A stretch of 64,000 bases of DNA from CAYXUW01 sp964468375 (GCA_964468375.1 CAYXUW010000002.1:27333-91332), one strand, 5' to 3'. Numbered from the stretch's first letter, positions 45,342-55,053 are shown. Notes: a model not told the origin generated them from the letters alone. Translations and numbers: made by a program.

Positions 45342-45951
45342 GCTGTGTATCGGGGGTAAATACTACCTCAATACCATAACACGGAAATAGATAGCAAAGG
45401 TTCTCTTCGTAGTATTCTTGTATTAGACTATGCCCGTTGATTAGCCAGCCGAAAGGCTTCTTAATGAGGTTTAAAATCTTAAATGACGACTTAAATACAA
45501 GCCGCTGAGATAAAACTCTTATCCTTACACCAGTATAAAAAACAGGAACTTTCCTTTTTAGCTGATTTTCCGCATCGACAAAATAATAAAAACTATACAG
45601 ACCAAAAAACCCGCTGTGGGTAAAATCGGAATAGTAGTAAGGATTGGAAAAGTGCGGCACAAAAACATATGCCTTGCCGTCTGCTTTAAGAACTCTCACT
45701 ATTTCTCGCATCATATTTTCGAAATTCTCTATGTGTTCGAGCACACTTCTGCAATGAATCTCGTCGACTGAATTATCCGGCAGAAATGCGAGCCCTTCCT
45801 CTAAGTCCGCTACTATATCAACGCTGGCCAAATCCATCTTGTCGACCCCTATCCTTCCCTTTTTCTTCTTTTGGCCGCATCCCAGTTCGATAACTACCGG
45901 CTCATTTCCCTTAATCATTTTCTTAAGGTCGATTTTTATCAGTGGTTCCAT
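45331..45951 (-). CDS. Class I SAM-dependent methyltransferase
   Basis: 206 aa. VIELGCGQKKKKGRIGVDK is motif I in the form typical of COG4627-like enzymes. IVADLEEGLAFLPDNSVDEIHCRSVLEHIENF and RVLKADGKAYVFVPHFSNPYYY follow. It is the last gene of the minus-strand rhamnose operon, 13 bases after a glycosyltransferase, and its tail overlaps the lhgO tail by 11 bases. Target sugar unknown. Confidence 0.85.
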   Translation of the reverse strand: MEPLIKIDLKKMIKGNEPVVIELGCGQKKKKGRIGVDKMDLASVDIVADLEEGLAFLPDNSVDEIHCRSVLEHIENFENMMREIVRVLKADGKAYVFVPHFSNPYYYSDFTHSGFFGLYSFYYFVDAENQLKRKVPVFYTGVRIRVLSQRLVFKSSFKILNLIKKPFGWLINGHSLIQEYYEENLCYLFPCYGIEVVFTPDTQLKA

Positions 45952-45964
45952 TTACGATTTTCCC

Positions 45965-46942
45965 TTAAACAGCTTTTATTAAGCTTACGAGTTTCTGACC
46001 TAATATTTTTACATCAAATCGTTCGACGTAAGACCTCCCCTTTTGTCCCATCTGCTTTCTCAATTGACCGTCGTTCACTAACAAAAGAATTTTCTCCGTC
46101 CATTCGGACTCGCTGCCCGCCAGAAACCCGTTAACACCTTCCCGAACATACTCAGCGTTTACACCCACAGGGCTTGCTATTACAGGAAGGGCTGCTGCCG
46201 CGTATTGTAAAACTTTGAAGCCGCACTTGCCGCGGGTAAAACTATTGTCTGGCAGGGGGGCAAGGCCGATATCGCTGGTAACTAAATCCATCGCCTGAGT
46301 TTCTAATGACCACTGTCGTTTCTCTACCTCTATATTTCGAAGGTCAAAAAATTCGTCGCATATTATCCGCAAAACAGCCGTTTCGCAGCGAGAACCAATC
46401 TCTTCGAGAGCGGGCTTAATGTCCGCAAGATACCCAAGCGTGCTCTTGCTGCCAATCCAGACCAGGCGAATCTTCCCGTCATTCGGCCGGGCAGCTTCCT
46501 CTCTGTATCTTTTTACATCTAAACCGGTTGGGAGCACCTTGACATTTTTATTAAATGCCCTCGCGAGTTCTGCGAGATATGAGTTTCCCGCTATGACCAT
46601 ATTCGCCAGTTTAATCGTTCTTTCAAATGACTTCTGTCTCTTACGGCTGGGTTTGTCCGGATTCTTATCGCTGTAAACTATGGCATCATCGAAATCGTAA
46701 ATTACCTTCTTTGCATGGCGCCGCAGCCAGAAACAGTCGAGAGCATTAAGACGTTTCTTGTGCAGAAAAACAGCATCATATTTGGTACTCTTCTTAAATA
46801 GTTTCCGGCGGGACAAGTTGCCGTGCGGAAAGCGGGCAACATCACATTGAATTCCGTTGTCGTGCAGGATATCGAGATGAACCTCTATCCGCTGTCGAAA
46901 ACTCGCACGTGCGGGGTTGTTCGTTAAGACAAGTATATTCAC
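45965..46942 (-). CDS. Glycosyltransferase family 4 protein
   Basis: 325-aa GT-B enzyme starting with GTG. MNILVLTNNPARASFRQRIE opens the acceptor lobe, VIYDFDDAIVYSD is a conserved D-x-D-D segment of this subgroup, and VKVLPTGLDVKRY the hinge. The donor site is RGKCGFKVLQYAAAALPVI, where Lys replaces the first Glu of the usual E-x7-E, as in several O-antigen transferases. In an operon with rhamnose genes, it may be a rhamnosyltransferase. Confidence 0.87.
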   Translation of the reverse strand: MNILVLTNNPARASFRQRIEVHLDILHDNGIQCDVARFPHGNLSRRKLFKKSTKYDAVFLHKKRLNALDCFWLRRHAKKVIYDFDDAIVYSDKNPDKPSRKRQKSFERTIKLANMVIAGNSYLAELARAFNKNVKVLPTGLDVKRYREEAARPNDGKIRLVWIGSKSTLGYLADIKPALEEIGSRCETAVLRIICDEFFDLRNIEVEKRQWSLETQAMDLVTSDIGLAPLPDNSFTRGKCGFKVLQYAAAALPVIASPVGVNAEYVREGVNGFLAGSESEWTEKILLLVNDGQLRKQMGQKGRSYVERFDVKILGQKLVSLIKAV

Positions 46943-46962
46943 TGCTTCGACCCCTCACAAAA

Positions 46963-47976
46963 CTATCTGTCCTTATACATAGCCTCATAGTACTTCTGAT
47001 ATTCGCCGGAAACCACGTTGCTCAGCCATTCCTGATTTTGCAGATACCAGTCTATTGTTTTGTTGATTCCCTCTTCGAAACTCACCGATGGCCGCCAGTT
47101 CAGCTCCATCATTATTTTGTTGGCCTCTATCGCATATCGCCTGTCGTGTCCCGGCCTGTCCTTCACATGCTTAATCAGCGACTTCGGCTTCCCTAAACGC
47201 TCTAAAATCAATGATATCACTTCGAGGTTTGCTTTTTCATTACAGCCGCCGATGTTGTAAATCTCTCCGGGCGGTGCCTCGGTCAAAATCTTCCAGATGG
47301 CTGTGCAGTGGTCGTATACATAAAGCCAGTCACGTACATACAGCCCGTCGCCGTAAATAGGCAGTTCTTTATCATTCAGAGCGTTGTTAATCATCAGCGG
47401 TATTAACTTTTCCGGAAATTGATAAGGACCGTAGTTATTTGAGCACCTGCTGATGTTATAATTGACACCCCACGTATGACCGCACGCCGCAGCTAAATGG
47501 TCCGCCGCCGCCTTGCTGGCCGAATACGGCGAATTCGGACTAAGAGGCATCTGTTCGGTAAATTTCCCTTCCGGCCCGAGTGCGCCATATACCTCGTCGG
47601 TTGAAATTTGAATAAACCGCTCTAACTTATTGTCACGCGCCGCCTCCAGCAGAGTCAGCGTCCCGGTAACATTGGTTTCGATAAAGACCTTCGGCCCCGT
47701 AATGGAACGGTCCACGTGACTCTCAGCGGCAAAATTTATAATAACGTCTATTTTGTATTCGTCGATAATATTTTCCACCAGAGCTCCGTCGCAAATGTCA
47801 CCCCTAATGAACTTATGATTTGGATTTTCTTCGAAGCCGGATAAATTTTCAAGATTGCCCGCATATGTAAGCTTATCAAGATTGGCTACAAAACAATCAG
47901 GATGCTCCGAAAGCACCATACGAACAAAATTGCTCCCTATAAATCCTGCACCGCCTGTAACCAGAAGTTTTCTCAT
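46963..47976 (-). CDS. rfbB: dTDP-glucose 4,6-dehydratase
   Basis: Second step of dTDP-L-rhamnose synthesis. The 337-aa protein has the Rossmann GGAGFIGSNFVRMVL, STDEVYGALG with the catalytic D-E pair, YSASKAAADHL with Tyr-x3-Lys, and NNYGPYQFPEKLIPLMI: a near-textbook RmlB. Its ATG overlaps the TGA of rmlD by four bases, so the two are co-translated. The four rml genes run A-C-D-B on this strand. Confidence 0.97.
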   Translation of the reverse strand: MRKLLVTGGAGFIGSNFVRMVLSEHPDCFVANLDKLTYAGNLENLSGFEENPNHKFIRGDICDGALVENIIDEYKIDVIINFAAESHVDRSITGPKVFIETNVTGTLTLLEAARDNKLERFIQISTDEVYGALGPEGKFTEQMPLSPNSPYSASKAAADHLAAACGHTWGVNYNISRCSNNYGPYQFPEKLIPLMINNALNDKELPIYGDGLYVRDWLYVYDHCTAIWKILTEAPPGEIYNIGGCNEKANLEVISLILERLGKPKSLIKHVKDRPGHDRRYAIEANKIMMELNWRPSVSFEEGINKTIDWYLQNQEWLSNVVSGEYQKYYEAMYKDR

Positions 47977-48815
47977 AACCTTTCCAAAAAACGCTCCAGC
48001 GGCATCTGCCAGGGCACAATCTTCTCGCCGAGCAGTGCCTCGATTTTGTTGCAGTCAAAACAGCTGTTCAGCGGCCTTGTTGCAGCAGCAGGAAAATCGC
48101 CGGTTTTACACCTTCTTAAATCAACTTGCCAATTCAGCTTGTCAGAAATAAATTCCGCCATCTCAAAACGGCTGACATAACCCGAACTTGCAAAATGAAA
48201 CAAACCCTCGGGTTTCTTCGGCAATAACTTGCAAATCGCTTCAGCAACTTCCGTTGTGGCTGTTGGTGAGCCAACCTGGTCATCAACGACCTTCAATTGG
48301 CCGCCTGTTTTTGCGCGCTTAATCAATTTTGCTACAAAATTATTATTGTTGCTTGAGCCGTAAGTCCATTCGACGCGCATTATACAATGCCGACAACCGC
48401 TTTCAACTAAAAGCTTTTCCCCGGCTAACTTACTCGCTCCATAAACGTTTATTGGATTCGGCGTATCGGTTTCGACATAGGGCCTCTCCAGCGTGCCGTC
48501 AAAAACAAAATCCGTGCTGATGTGAAGAACCCATATCCTCTCATCTCTGGCTATAGAGCCGAGTTTACCCACGGCTTTGGCGTTAATCTCGTATGCTGAT
48601 TTGGCTTCGCTTTCCGCCTTTTCAACATGCGTATAGGCGGCGCAGTTAATTATCGCCTCAACATTCTTTAGTGCGCTGCCGATGTGATTTTCATTTGTGA
48701 TATCGAACTCGGGCAGGTCAAGCACACTTGTAATAAACCCGTGTTCCTGGCACGCCGCGGCCAAATCCGTGCCGAGCATACCTTTGCCGCCGAGGATGGC
48801 GATTCTTTCAGCCAT
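47973..48815 (-). CDS. rfbD: dTDP-4-dehydrorhamnose reductase
   Basis: Last step of dTDP-L-rhamnose synthesis (280 aa). AILGGKGMLGTDLAAAC binds NADPH, VLHISTDFVFDGTLERPY and VYGASKLAGEKLL carry the catalytic Ser/Thr and Tyr-x3-Lys, and MRVEWTYG is the RmlD version of the R-T-x-W/S-Y motif. The frame extends 25 residues upstream, but ATG at 48815 begins the family-typical sequence and overlaps the rmlC end by eight bases. Confidence 0.95.
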   Translation of the reverse strand: MAERIAILGGKGMLGTDLAAACQEHGFITSVLDLPEFDITNENHIGSALKNVEAIINCAAYTHVEKAESEAKSAYEINAKAVGKLGSIARDERIWVLHISTDFVFDGTLERPYVETDTPNPINVYGASKLAGEKLLVESGCRHCIMRVEWTYGSSNNNNFVAKLIKRAKTGGQLKVVDDQVGSPTATTEVAEAICKLLPKKPEGLFHFASSGYVSRFEMAEFISDKLNWQVDLRRCKTGDFPAAATRPLNSCFDCNKIEALLGEKIVPWQMPLERFLERL

Positions 48816-49335
48816 CTTTCCGCGTCCAGTCGTAGGGAATGTCGTTTTCGTGCGGGTCGGTGCGGTATTCGTCCGGCTCCTCATAGTCATACACTTCAGA
48901 GGTGATATTCACGATATAGGCCTCTGTCTGCCCCACACACATCCAGCCGTGCATAACTCCCGGTGGTATCCGTAGTAGCCCCGGGCAGTGCTCGCCGAGA
49001 CATATCTGGTTTACTGTTCCGCAGGTTGGCGAATCTTTCCGCTGGTCATAAAGCGCAACTTTCACGGTTCCCTTTATGACGTAGAAATTGTCTGTTTGCT
49101 TTTTGTGATAGTGCCACGCCTTAACAACCCCGGGATATGTTGTCGTGAAATAAACCTGCCCGAATTTCTCAAACCACGGGTCGTCGGCTCTGAATATCTC
49201 TCCTAATCGGCCGCGCTCATCCGGCATTACCTTTGCCCGCCGGGCCTTTACCCCATCGATAAGTTTTCCTGAGCTGCGAACAATCAGCCCCTCATCTGCA
49301 AACACTGCCTTTAATATTGTTGCTTTTTTTGTCAC
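48808..49335 (-). CDS. rfbC: dTDP-4-dehydrorhamnose 3,5-epimerase family protein
   Basis: Cupin-fold epimerase of 175 aa. GRLGEIFRADDPWFEKFGQVYF aligns with RmlC, but the usual RGLHFQ is replaced by KAWHYHKKQTDNFYVIKG, the form seen in a divergent RmlC branch. Conserved IPPGVMHGW and a late Tyr (EVYDYEEPDE) are kept. Position between rmlA and rmlD supports the rhamnose-epimerase role. The start is GTG overlapping the rmlA TGA (GTGA), with AAGGAG eight bases upstream. Confidence 0.88.
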   Translation of the reverse strand: MTKKATILKAVFADEGLIVRSSGKLIDGVKARRAKVMPDERGRLGEIFRADDPWFEKFGQVYFTTTYPGVVKAWHYHKKQTDNFYVIKGTVKVALYDQRKDSPTCGTVNQICLGEHCPGLLRIPPGVMHGWMCVGQTEAYIVNITSEVYDYEEPDEYRTDPHENDIPYDWTRKDG

Positions 49336-50051
49336 TGTAACGGCTCCTTTGCAACCAGTTCGTTTACGTGGTTTAACGATTCGAATGTCCCTGCATCACT
49401 CCACCACCCATCTAAAATGTCATAAGCCAGTTGATTCTTTGACATATAAGCATTATGAACATCGGTGATTTCGAGCTCGCCGCGGGCCGATGGTTTGAGC
49501 GTTCGTATAATATCAAAAACCGAAGCATCGTAAAAATATATGCCCGTTACGATATAGTCAGACTTTGGCTTTTTCGGCTTCTCCTCGATACCTATAATCT
49601 TGCCGTCGGATATTTCAGCAACGCCGAAACGCTCAGGAGAAGATACTTGCTTAAGAAGCACCCTCGCACCGGCTTTCTGAGCCATAAATCGGTCGGCGTA
49701 CTCTTTCAGATTTGCCTGAAATATATTGTCACCGAGAATAACAGCCAAACGCTGTGCAAAACTCTCAGCCAGTCCCAGTGCCTGAGCAATCCCCCCGGCT
49801 TCGTCTTGAACTTTATATGTAAATTGACAACCGAATTCTTTACCTGACCCTAGCAGCCCAACCACATCACCCATATGCTCAACGCCTGTAACAATCAATA
49901 TCTGTTCAATTCCTATTGAAGTTAGTTTCTCAATCGGGTAATAAATCATGGGTTTGTGTCCCACGGGCAGCAAATGCTTGTTCGTAATCTTCGTCAGTGG
50001 CCGCAGACGCGACCCCGTTCCGCCCGCAAGAATAACACCTCTTAAATCCAC
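49332..50051 (-). CDS. rfbA: Glucose-1-phosphate thymidylyltransferase (short form)
   Basis: Makes dTDP-glucose, the first step of the rhamnose pathway. The signature GVILAGGTGSRLRPLT at the N-terminus, KHLLPVGHKPMIYYPIEKL, VILGDNIF with the metal Asp, and EEKPKKPKSDYIVTGIYFYD are all present. At 239 aa it lacks the ~50 C-terminal residues of the enterobacterial RmlA, which form an allosteric and dimer region, and resembles the short form. It starts with GTG and is 18 bases downstream of the sugar-1-phosphate transferase gene. Confidence 0.93.
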   Translation of the reverse strand: MDLRGVILAGGTGSRLRPLTKITNKHLLPVGHKPMIYYPIEKLTSIGIEQILIVTGVEHMGDVVGLLGSGKEFGCQFTYKVQDEAGGIAQALGLAESFAQRLAVILGDNIFQANLKEYADRFMAQKAGARVLLKQVSSPERFGVAEISDGKIIGIEEKPKKPKSDYIVTGIYFYDASVFDIIRTLKPSARGELEITDVHNAYMSKNQLAYDILDGWWSDAGTFESLNHVNELVAKEPLQ

Positions 50052-50069
50052 ACCGATATCCTTTATCGC

Positions 50070-51476
50070 TTAATAAGCGTTTTTGCCTCTTATAATGCGC
50101 CACGGCGTCAGCAGCAATATTCTAAGGTCAAAACCAAATGACCAGTTTCTAATGTAGTATAGGTCGTATTGCAATCTTTTTTTAAGGGAGGTGTCGCCCC
50201 GAAAACCGTTCACTTGGGCCCAGCCTGTCATACCCGCTTTCAGCTTATGCCTGAGCATATATTTTTTGTATTCCTCCGAGAATTCTTTCACAAAGTGCGG
50301 CCGCTCCGGACGCGGACCTACAAGACTCATCTCACCTTTTATCACATTTATAAGCTGAGGCAGTTCGTCCAGACTCCCTTTCCTCAGCCACGCGCCTATC
50401 GCCGTTCGTCTCGGGTCGTCCGGCTTGGCCCACTGCGGACCGTCTTCTTCCTCCGCATCGGCGCGCATAGTGCGAAACTTCAGCATTTCGAATTTCCGCT
50501 GGTCCATACCAACCCTCACCTGTTTATAAAGCACCGGACCCTTGCCGGACAGCTTTATAAGCAGACCGATTATCAGCATAGGAATTGAAAATATAACAAG
50601 TAATATAAGTCCGGCTATACGGTCGAACGCCTCTTTCAGTATGATATTATACCCGCTTAGCGGCGAATCCGCCGATGAAAACAGCAGTTGAGAACCTATC
50701 GGAACCGCCTCCGCATCGCTTATCGCCATAAGGTTTCCCCAGTCGGGAACGATTCGTATAGTAAAACCCGCGCATTGTAAAGACTCAAGAATCGGATATA
50801 CCTCCTGTGCTTCATTTCCCCTGAGAGCAAGAAAAATCTCGTCTATTCGCTTTTCCCTGACAAGTTTTTCTAATTTCCCGATCGGGCCGTACACAGGTAC
50901 CCCTGATATCTTGGTCCCGATTCGATTCGGATTGTTATCCGCGAAAAATCCGCACCTCAATCCCAGCCATCCCATCCGCTTAATATCACGAACCAGAAGC
51001 TGTCCCTTTTTCCCGGCTCCGACCACGGCGTAATAACGCAGGTTATATCCTCTTCTCCGCAGAAACCGCAGAACTTCTATTGCCAGTAAATGCGAAATGC
51101 ACAACCCTCCAAGCAGCATCACTATGAATAATAGCAGCAGTTTTCTTGAGTACGGAAAATTTTGAAGGTAATAAAGAAACGCCAGCACCAGCAAACCGCT
51201 GAGCAAGCTTGCCTTTAGAATATCTACGAATTGCCTGAACGTATTGTGAATTCGCTTGGATTTGTAAAGCCCCGACCACAAACAGCCCAGATAGCAAATG
51301 CAAACCACCGGTAGCGCCAAGCCCAGATGTCTTTGAAAACTCGGTATCCCCTTTGCAGTCGAAAACACCCCAGTGTGAAATCGAACGAAATAAACGGCAA
51401 CCCAGACAACGGCGATAATTATAATATCAATGATTGAGCGAAGCAGTGAAAAAAATGCCGCATATCTCTTTAGCAT
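50070..51476 (-). CDS. Polyprenyl-phosphate sugar-1-phosphate transferase (WcaJ/WbaP-like)
   Basis: Starts glycan synthesis by moving hexose-1-phosphate onto undecaprenyl phosphate. The 468-aa protein has four N-terminal membrane helices (~10-115), a Rossmann-like cytoplasmic domain (YAVVGAGKKGQLLVRDI at ~148), a fifth membrane helix (~285-305) and the catalytic PGT domain: GKGPVLYKQVRVG, MLKFRTM, KGSLDELPQLINV and SLVGPRPERPHFV. The last residues LLTPWRIIRGKNAY match WcaJ-type enzymes. ATG has AAGGGG five bases upstream. It heads the rml operon and is the only initiating transferase in the window. Confidence 0.93.
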   Translation of the reverse strand: MLKRYAAFFSLLRSIIDIIIIAVVWVAVYFVRFHTGVFSTAKGIPSFQRHLGLALPVVCICYLGCLWSGLYKSKRIHNTFRQFVDILKASLLSGLLVLAFLYYLQNFPYSRKLLLLFIVMLLGGLCISHLLAIEVLRFLRRRGYNLRYYAVVGAGKKGQLLVRDIKRMGWLGLRCGFFADNNPNRIGTKISGVPVYGPIGKLEKLVREKRIDEIFLALRGNEAQEVYPILESLQCAGFTIRIVPDWGNLMAISDAEAVPIGSQLLFSSADSPLSGYNIILKEAFDRIAGLILLVIFSIPMLIIGLLIKLSGKGPVLYKQVRVGMDQRKFEMLKFRTMRADAEEEDGPQWAKPDDPRRTAIGAWLRKGSLDELPQLINVIKGEMSLVGPRPERPHFVKEFSEEYKKYMLRHKLKAGMTGWAQVNGFRGDTSLKKRLQYDLYYIRNWSFGFDLRILLLTPWRIIRGKNAY

Positions 51477-51495
51477 ATTGCCCCTTCACATTATC

Positions 51496-51566
51496 CCGGT
51501 TTTAACATCCCACAGTCCGGATTATTGTGGCTTTTGACCCTTGAAACTGCAAGATAAATCTGAAAA
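51496..51566 (-). repeat. Short dispersed element, copy B
   Basis: On the minus strand: AGATTTATCTTGCA (51548-51561), then GGTCAAAAGCCACAATAATC and AACCGGGATAA, the same order of blocks as near 41.8 kb. It occupies the gap between clpB and the wcaJ-like gene, directly upstream of the latter. CCACA/TGTGG within it can pair but no T-run follows, so it is not a clear terminator. Confidence 0.4.
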
Positions 51567-51576
51567 AGGCGATACA

Positions 51577-54156
51577 CTACGTTTCTGTAAATGTGAATCT
51601 GTGGGCGTCAGCGTCGATTTTTATTCTTTCGCCGTCGGTGAATTTCCCCGCCAGAAGTTCCGTAGCCAAAGGATTCTCTAATCGCTGCTGAATTGCACGC
51701 TTCAAAGGCCTCGCGCCGAATGCAGGGTCATACCCCTCGTCCATAATCTGCTTGCGGGCGCTGTCTGTGAATTCGAGCTTTATCTTCCGGGCCTTCATAC
51801 GCTCAGCCAGATAATTAAGTTGAATGCCGACAATCTTTTTTAAATCTTCTTTTGTGAGCGTATGAAAAACTATCACCTCATCCACGCGATTCAAGAACTC
51901 CGGCTTGAAGGCCTTCTTTAAAGCCTCCTTGACATGCGCCTCAATCTCCCAGTCTGCACCGTCCTCTTCGGTTAGCTCCTGAATTTGCTGGCTTGCGATA
52001 TTGCTGGTCATAATGATGACTGTGTTTTTGAAATCCACAGTCCTTCCCTTTCCGTCGGTCAGTCTGCCGTCATCGAATACCTGCAGTAGCACATTAAAAA
52101 CATCCGGATGCGCCTTCTCTACCTCATCGAGCAGAACCACCGAATACGGCTTCCGCCGGACCGCCTCCGTCAGTCGCCCGCCTTCCTCGTAACCGACATA
52201 CCCCGGCGGCGAACCTATAAGCCGTGCCACCGAGTGTTGCTCCATAAATTCGCTCATATCGATTCGCGTCATAGCGTTCGCGTCGTTAAACAGAAAATCT
52301 GCCAGCGCCTTGGAAAGCTCCGTCTTGCCTACCCCCGTAGGCCCTAAGAATAGAAACGTTCCTATCGGCCGGTTCGGGTCGCCCAAACCCGCCCGGTTCC
52401 TCCGAACCGCGTTGCAAAGTGCCGTAACCGCTTCCTCCTGCCCGACTACTCTTTTGGCAATCGCCTCCTCCATCTTCATCAGCCGCTCACGCTCGCCGCT
52501 CAGCAATCTCGCAACAGGTATTCCCGTCCATTTCGAGACGACCTCGGCTATGTGTTCCTCGGTAACCTCGTTCTGGATTATTCCTCTGTCGGATTTCGAA
52601 AGCTGCTCCTCTTTTTCTTCCAGTTCTTTTTTCAGTTCTTCTATCGTGCCGTATTTCAAGCGCGCTGCTGCCTCCAGCTCGCCTTTGCGCTGCGCATTCT
52701 CGAACTGATTTTGAGCGTCCTCGATTTTCTGCTTCAGTTCCTTTATCTGGTCAATCTCGCTCTTCTCGCTTTCCCATTCCGTTGTGAGTTTCTTGTCTTC
52801 CTCCTGCAGCTTGGATAATTGTTTCTCCGTATTCTTCAGTCGTTCCTTGCTCGCAGCGTCGCTTTCTTTTTTCAGCGCCTCACGTTCAATCTGTAGCTGA
52901 ATTATCTTCCTGCGAATATCATCCAGCTCCGTAGGCAGCGAATCATTCTCAATCCGCAGCTTCGACGCCGCCTCGTCAATCAAATCTATTGCCTTGTCCG
53001 GCAGCCAGCGGTCGGAAATATAGCGATTCGACAACGTGGCCGCCGCAACCAGCGCAGCATCCGTAATCCTCACCCCATGATGTGTATCATACCTGTCCTT
53101 CAAACCCCGCAGTATCGCTATCGTCTCCTCCACGCTCGGCGGGTCAATCATTATCGGCTGGAATCGTCTCTCAAGTGCCGCGTCTTTCTCGACATACTTT
53201 CGATACTCGTCAATCGTCGTCGCACCGATGCACCGCAAATCACCCCTCGCAAGTGACGGCTTCAGCAAATTCCCCGCATCAACTGCCCCCTCCGCCTTGC
53301 CCGCACCGACGACAGTATGCAGCTCATCGATGAAAAGTATTATCTGTCCTTCAGCGCCGACAACCTCTTTCAAGACCGCCTTGAGCCGGTCTTCGAATTC
53401 TCCTCTGAATTTCGTTCCCGCTATCAGTGCCCCCATATCCAGAGCGACAATCCTCTTATTTTTCAATCCCGTGGGCACATCACCCGCCACTATCCGCTGC
53501 GCAAGCCCTTCGACAATTGCAGTCTTGCCTACGCCCGGCTCGCCTATCAACACGGGGTTATTCTTCGTCCGCCGGTTCAAAACCTGCATACACCGTCGTA
53601 TCTCTTCGTCTCTGCCGATAACAGGGTCGAGCTTTCCCTTCTGCGCCATCTCCAAAAGGTCAATGCCGTAACGCTCCAGTGCCTTGTATTTTTCTTCTGG
53701 ATTCTGGTCGGTTATCTTTTCGCCGCCTCGGACTTCTTTCAATGCCTCTTCAATCTGCTTCGGCTCAATCGAGTTGAGCCGCAAAATCTCCCTCGCATCA
53801 CTCTGCACCTCGGCAAGCGATAAAAATAGATGTTCTACCCCTAAGTATTCGTCCCCCATCTTGTCAGCTCGGTTCTGCGCATCCAGCACAATCTGGTTAA
53901 AAACTGGGTCAGGTGTAAACTGAACGTCACCTTTACCTTGCGGCAGCCGTCCGAGTTCGCTCTCCACCATTTCTTTCAGCCGTGATATATTAGCGCCCAT
54001 CTTCTTCAGCACCATAACCGCAACGCCTGCGTCGTCTTCCAGCAGTGCGCTCAGTAAATGTAGCGGCGACAGCACAGTATGCGACTTTGCCATCGCTGTC
54101 TGCTGTGCCGTTGCCAGCGCCTCCTGCGCCTTTAATGTGAATTTATCGAATTTCAT
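51577..54156 (-). CDS. clpB: ATP-dependent chaperone ClpB
   Basis: 859-aa disaggregase that works with DnaK on aggregated proteins. It has the N-terminal Clp repeats (~1-145), AAA-1 with [14 protein letters not shown] and [10 protein letters not shown], the long M-domain coiled coil (~405-525, rich in Glu/Lys), AAA-2 with [14 protein letters not shown] and the ClpB-specific [13 protein letters not shown] pore segment, and the C-terminal ArPLKRAI region. There is no ClpP-binding loop. The frame opens at 54189, but ATG at 54156 has GAGGAA seven bases upstream and starts the family-typical [14 protein letters not shown]. Probably single-gene. Confidence 0.97.
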   Translation of the reverse strand: MKFDKFTLKAQEALATAQQTAMAKSHTVLSPLHLLSALLEDDAGVAVMVLKKMGANISRLKEMVESELGRLPQGKGDVQFTPDPVFNQIVLDAQNRADKMGDEYLGVEHLFLSLAEVQSDAREILRLNSIEPKQIEEALKEVRGGEKITDQNPEEKYKALERYGIDLLEMAQKGKLDPVIGRDEEIRRCMQVLNRRTKNNPVLIGEPGVGKTAIVEGLAQRIVAGDVPTGLKNKRIVALDMGALIAGTKFRGEFEDRLKAVLKEVVGAEGQIILFIDELHTVVGAGKAEGAVDAGNLLKPSLARGDLRCIGATTIDEYRKYVEKDAALERRFQPIMIDPPSVEETIAILRGLKDRYDTHHGVRITDAALVAAATLSNRYISDRWLPDKAIDLIDEAASKLRIENDSLPTELDDIRRKIIQLQIEREALKKESDAASKERLKNTEKQLSKLQEEDKKLTTEWESEKSEIDQIKELKQKIEDAQNQFENAQRKGELEAAARLKYGTIEELKKELEEKEEQLSKSDRGIIQNEVTEEHIAEVVSKWTGIPVARLLSGERERLMKMEEAIAKRVVGQEEAVTALCNAVRRNRAGLGDPNRPIGTFLFLGPTGVGKTELSKALADFLFNDANAMTRIDMSEFMEQHSVARLIGSPPGYVGYEEGGRLTEAVRRKPYSVVLLDEVEKAHPDVFNVLLQVFDDGRLTDGKGRTVDFKNTVIIMTSNIASQQIQELTEEDGADWEIEAHVKEALKKAFKPEFLNRVDEVIVFHTLTKEDLKKIVGIQLNYLAERMKARKIKLEFTDSARKQIMDEGYDPAFGARPLKRAIQQRLENPLATELLAGKFTDGERIKIDADAHRFTFTET

Positions 54157-54273
54157 AACCAATTCCTCAAAATGCCGGTTATGCGGCACGTTCTAATATA
54201 CCTAAAGAGCAAACCCTATGCCAGCCCCGCCCCCCAAACCCAGTTTCCCACCTAATCCCTTATATTCCAGCAG

Positions 54274-54302
54274 GTTATATCTTTATATCCCCGTCTTCTC
54301 AA
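54274..54302 (-). promoter_or_regulatory. Promoter candidate for clpB
   Basis: On the minus strand TTGAGA, 17 bases, TATAAC, about 120 bases before the clpB ATG. It fits a vegetative-type promoter. No CIRCE inverted repeat and no clear heat-shock sigma sequence were seen. Confidence 0.4.
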
Positions 54303-54344
54303 TTCTACTTAACGTGCCACTTTGGCAGACCGGCAGGGGGGTTT

Positions 54345-54545
54345 GAATTGCTGTTGGTGCCTCCGGTTCGGCCATTGTCCCTTTTCACTTCGCAGCTCCG
54401 CTGCTGCGTTACACTAATGCTCCTCACTCGCGTCCTCCGGAACCAACAGCAACTTGGGTAAAAGAACTGCGCAATATGCATCACGCACGACGCAATACGA
54501 AACTACTCGCGGGCATCCGGCACCACAAGCAACTTAGGTTAAAAA
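54345..54545. repeat. Intergenic repeat cluster: inverted and direct repeats
   Basis: TTGCTGTTGGT (54348-54358) is matched inverted by ACCAACAGCAA (54442-54452); both arms adjoin a CCGG. In addition a ~37-base unit beginning CTCGCG, containing TCCGG-x-ACCA and GCAACTTgGGTaAAA, occurs at 54427-54463 and again, imperfectly, at 54506-54544. No open frame crosses the region. This looks like a decayed or dispersed non-coding repeat rather than a gene. Confidence 0.45.
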
Positions 54546-55053
54546 TCAATCATTTGCGCGGGTAGCTAATCGCAAAAATCCATTTTTCTAAAAAATTTTT
54601 TACTCCTTTTTCCGCATCGAGTTACAAGAACTGAGCAACCGGTGACAATTAGTTTTTTCGACTCGAATGCGCAGGTCCGTCCAATTATAGAGAGGCCGTC
54701 TATCTCGATGTGTTCTTTGACAACTTCATATCACCCGTCCACTTTAAAAAGCCTCTGAATGGCTTTGCGCCTTCGCTGCGCGCTGAGGAGGGTTCAATCA
54801 AAATAAACAAAATATGCAAAACAAACCCAATTTTTCAAAAAGTCAAATCCTTATAACCATAGTTACAAAAATGGATTACAGCGAAAAACGGCAGTTGGAC
54901 ACTTGGTTAAAACAAACCCAAACAAAGCCAATTTGCCTCGACAGCAGCAGAATCCGGAAATACGGTATTGGGAATCTGGCGGATTGCTTGACTTTACAAG
55001 CTTCCTCTGATAAAATTACATTTGGGAGAGCAAAAGGACGGAGAATATCGACA
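54546..55053. other. Gene-free stretch including a dispersed coding-like fragment
   Basis: No supported gene lies between the repeat cluster and the protease start. The part at 54812-54950 is translatable in frame with the protease (QNKPNFSKS ... KQTQTKPI), with the AACAAACCCAA motif twice. From memory, such peptides recur at many unrelated protein ends in planctomycete assemblies, so this is probably a dispersed element and not part of the enzyme. Confidence 0.4.

Noticed and set aside
51577..54156. Long + strand open frames opposite clpB (for example 52310-52708 and 53228-53671)
   Set aside because: They mirror the codon pattern of clpB, lack ribosome-binding sites and have low-complexity Ser/Pro/Arg-rich products.
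54814..55053. Upstream extension of the S8 protease (80 residues)
   Set aside because: It has no signal-peptide character, looks like a dispersed repeat, and a signal peptide with a nearby ribosome-binding sequence begins at 55054.
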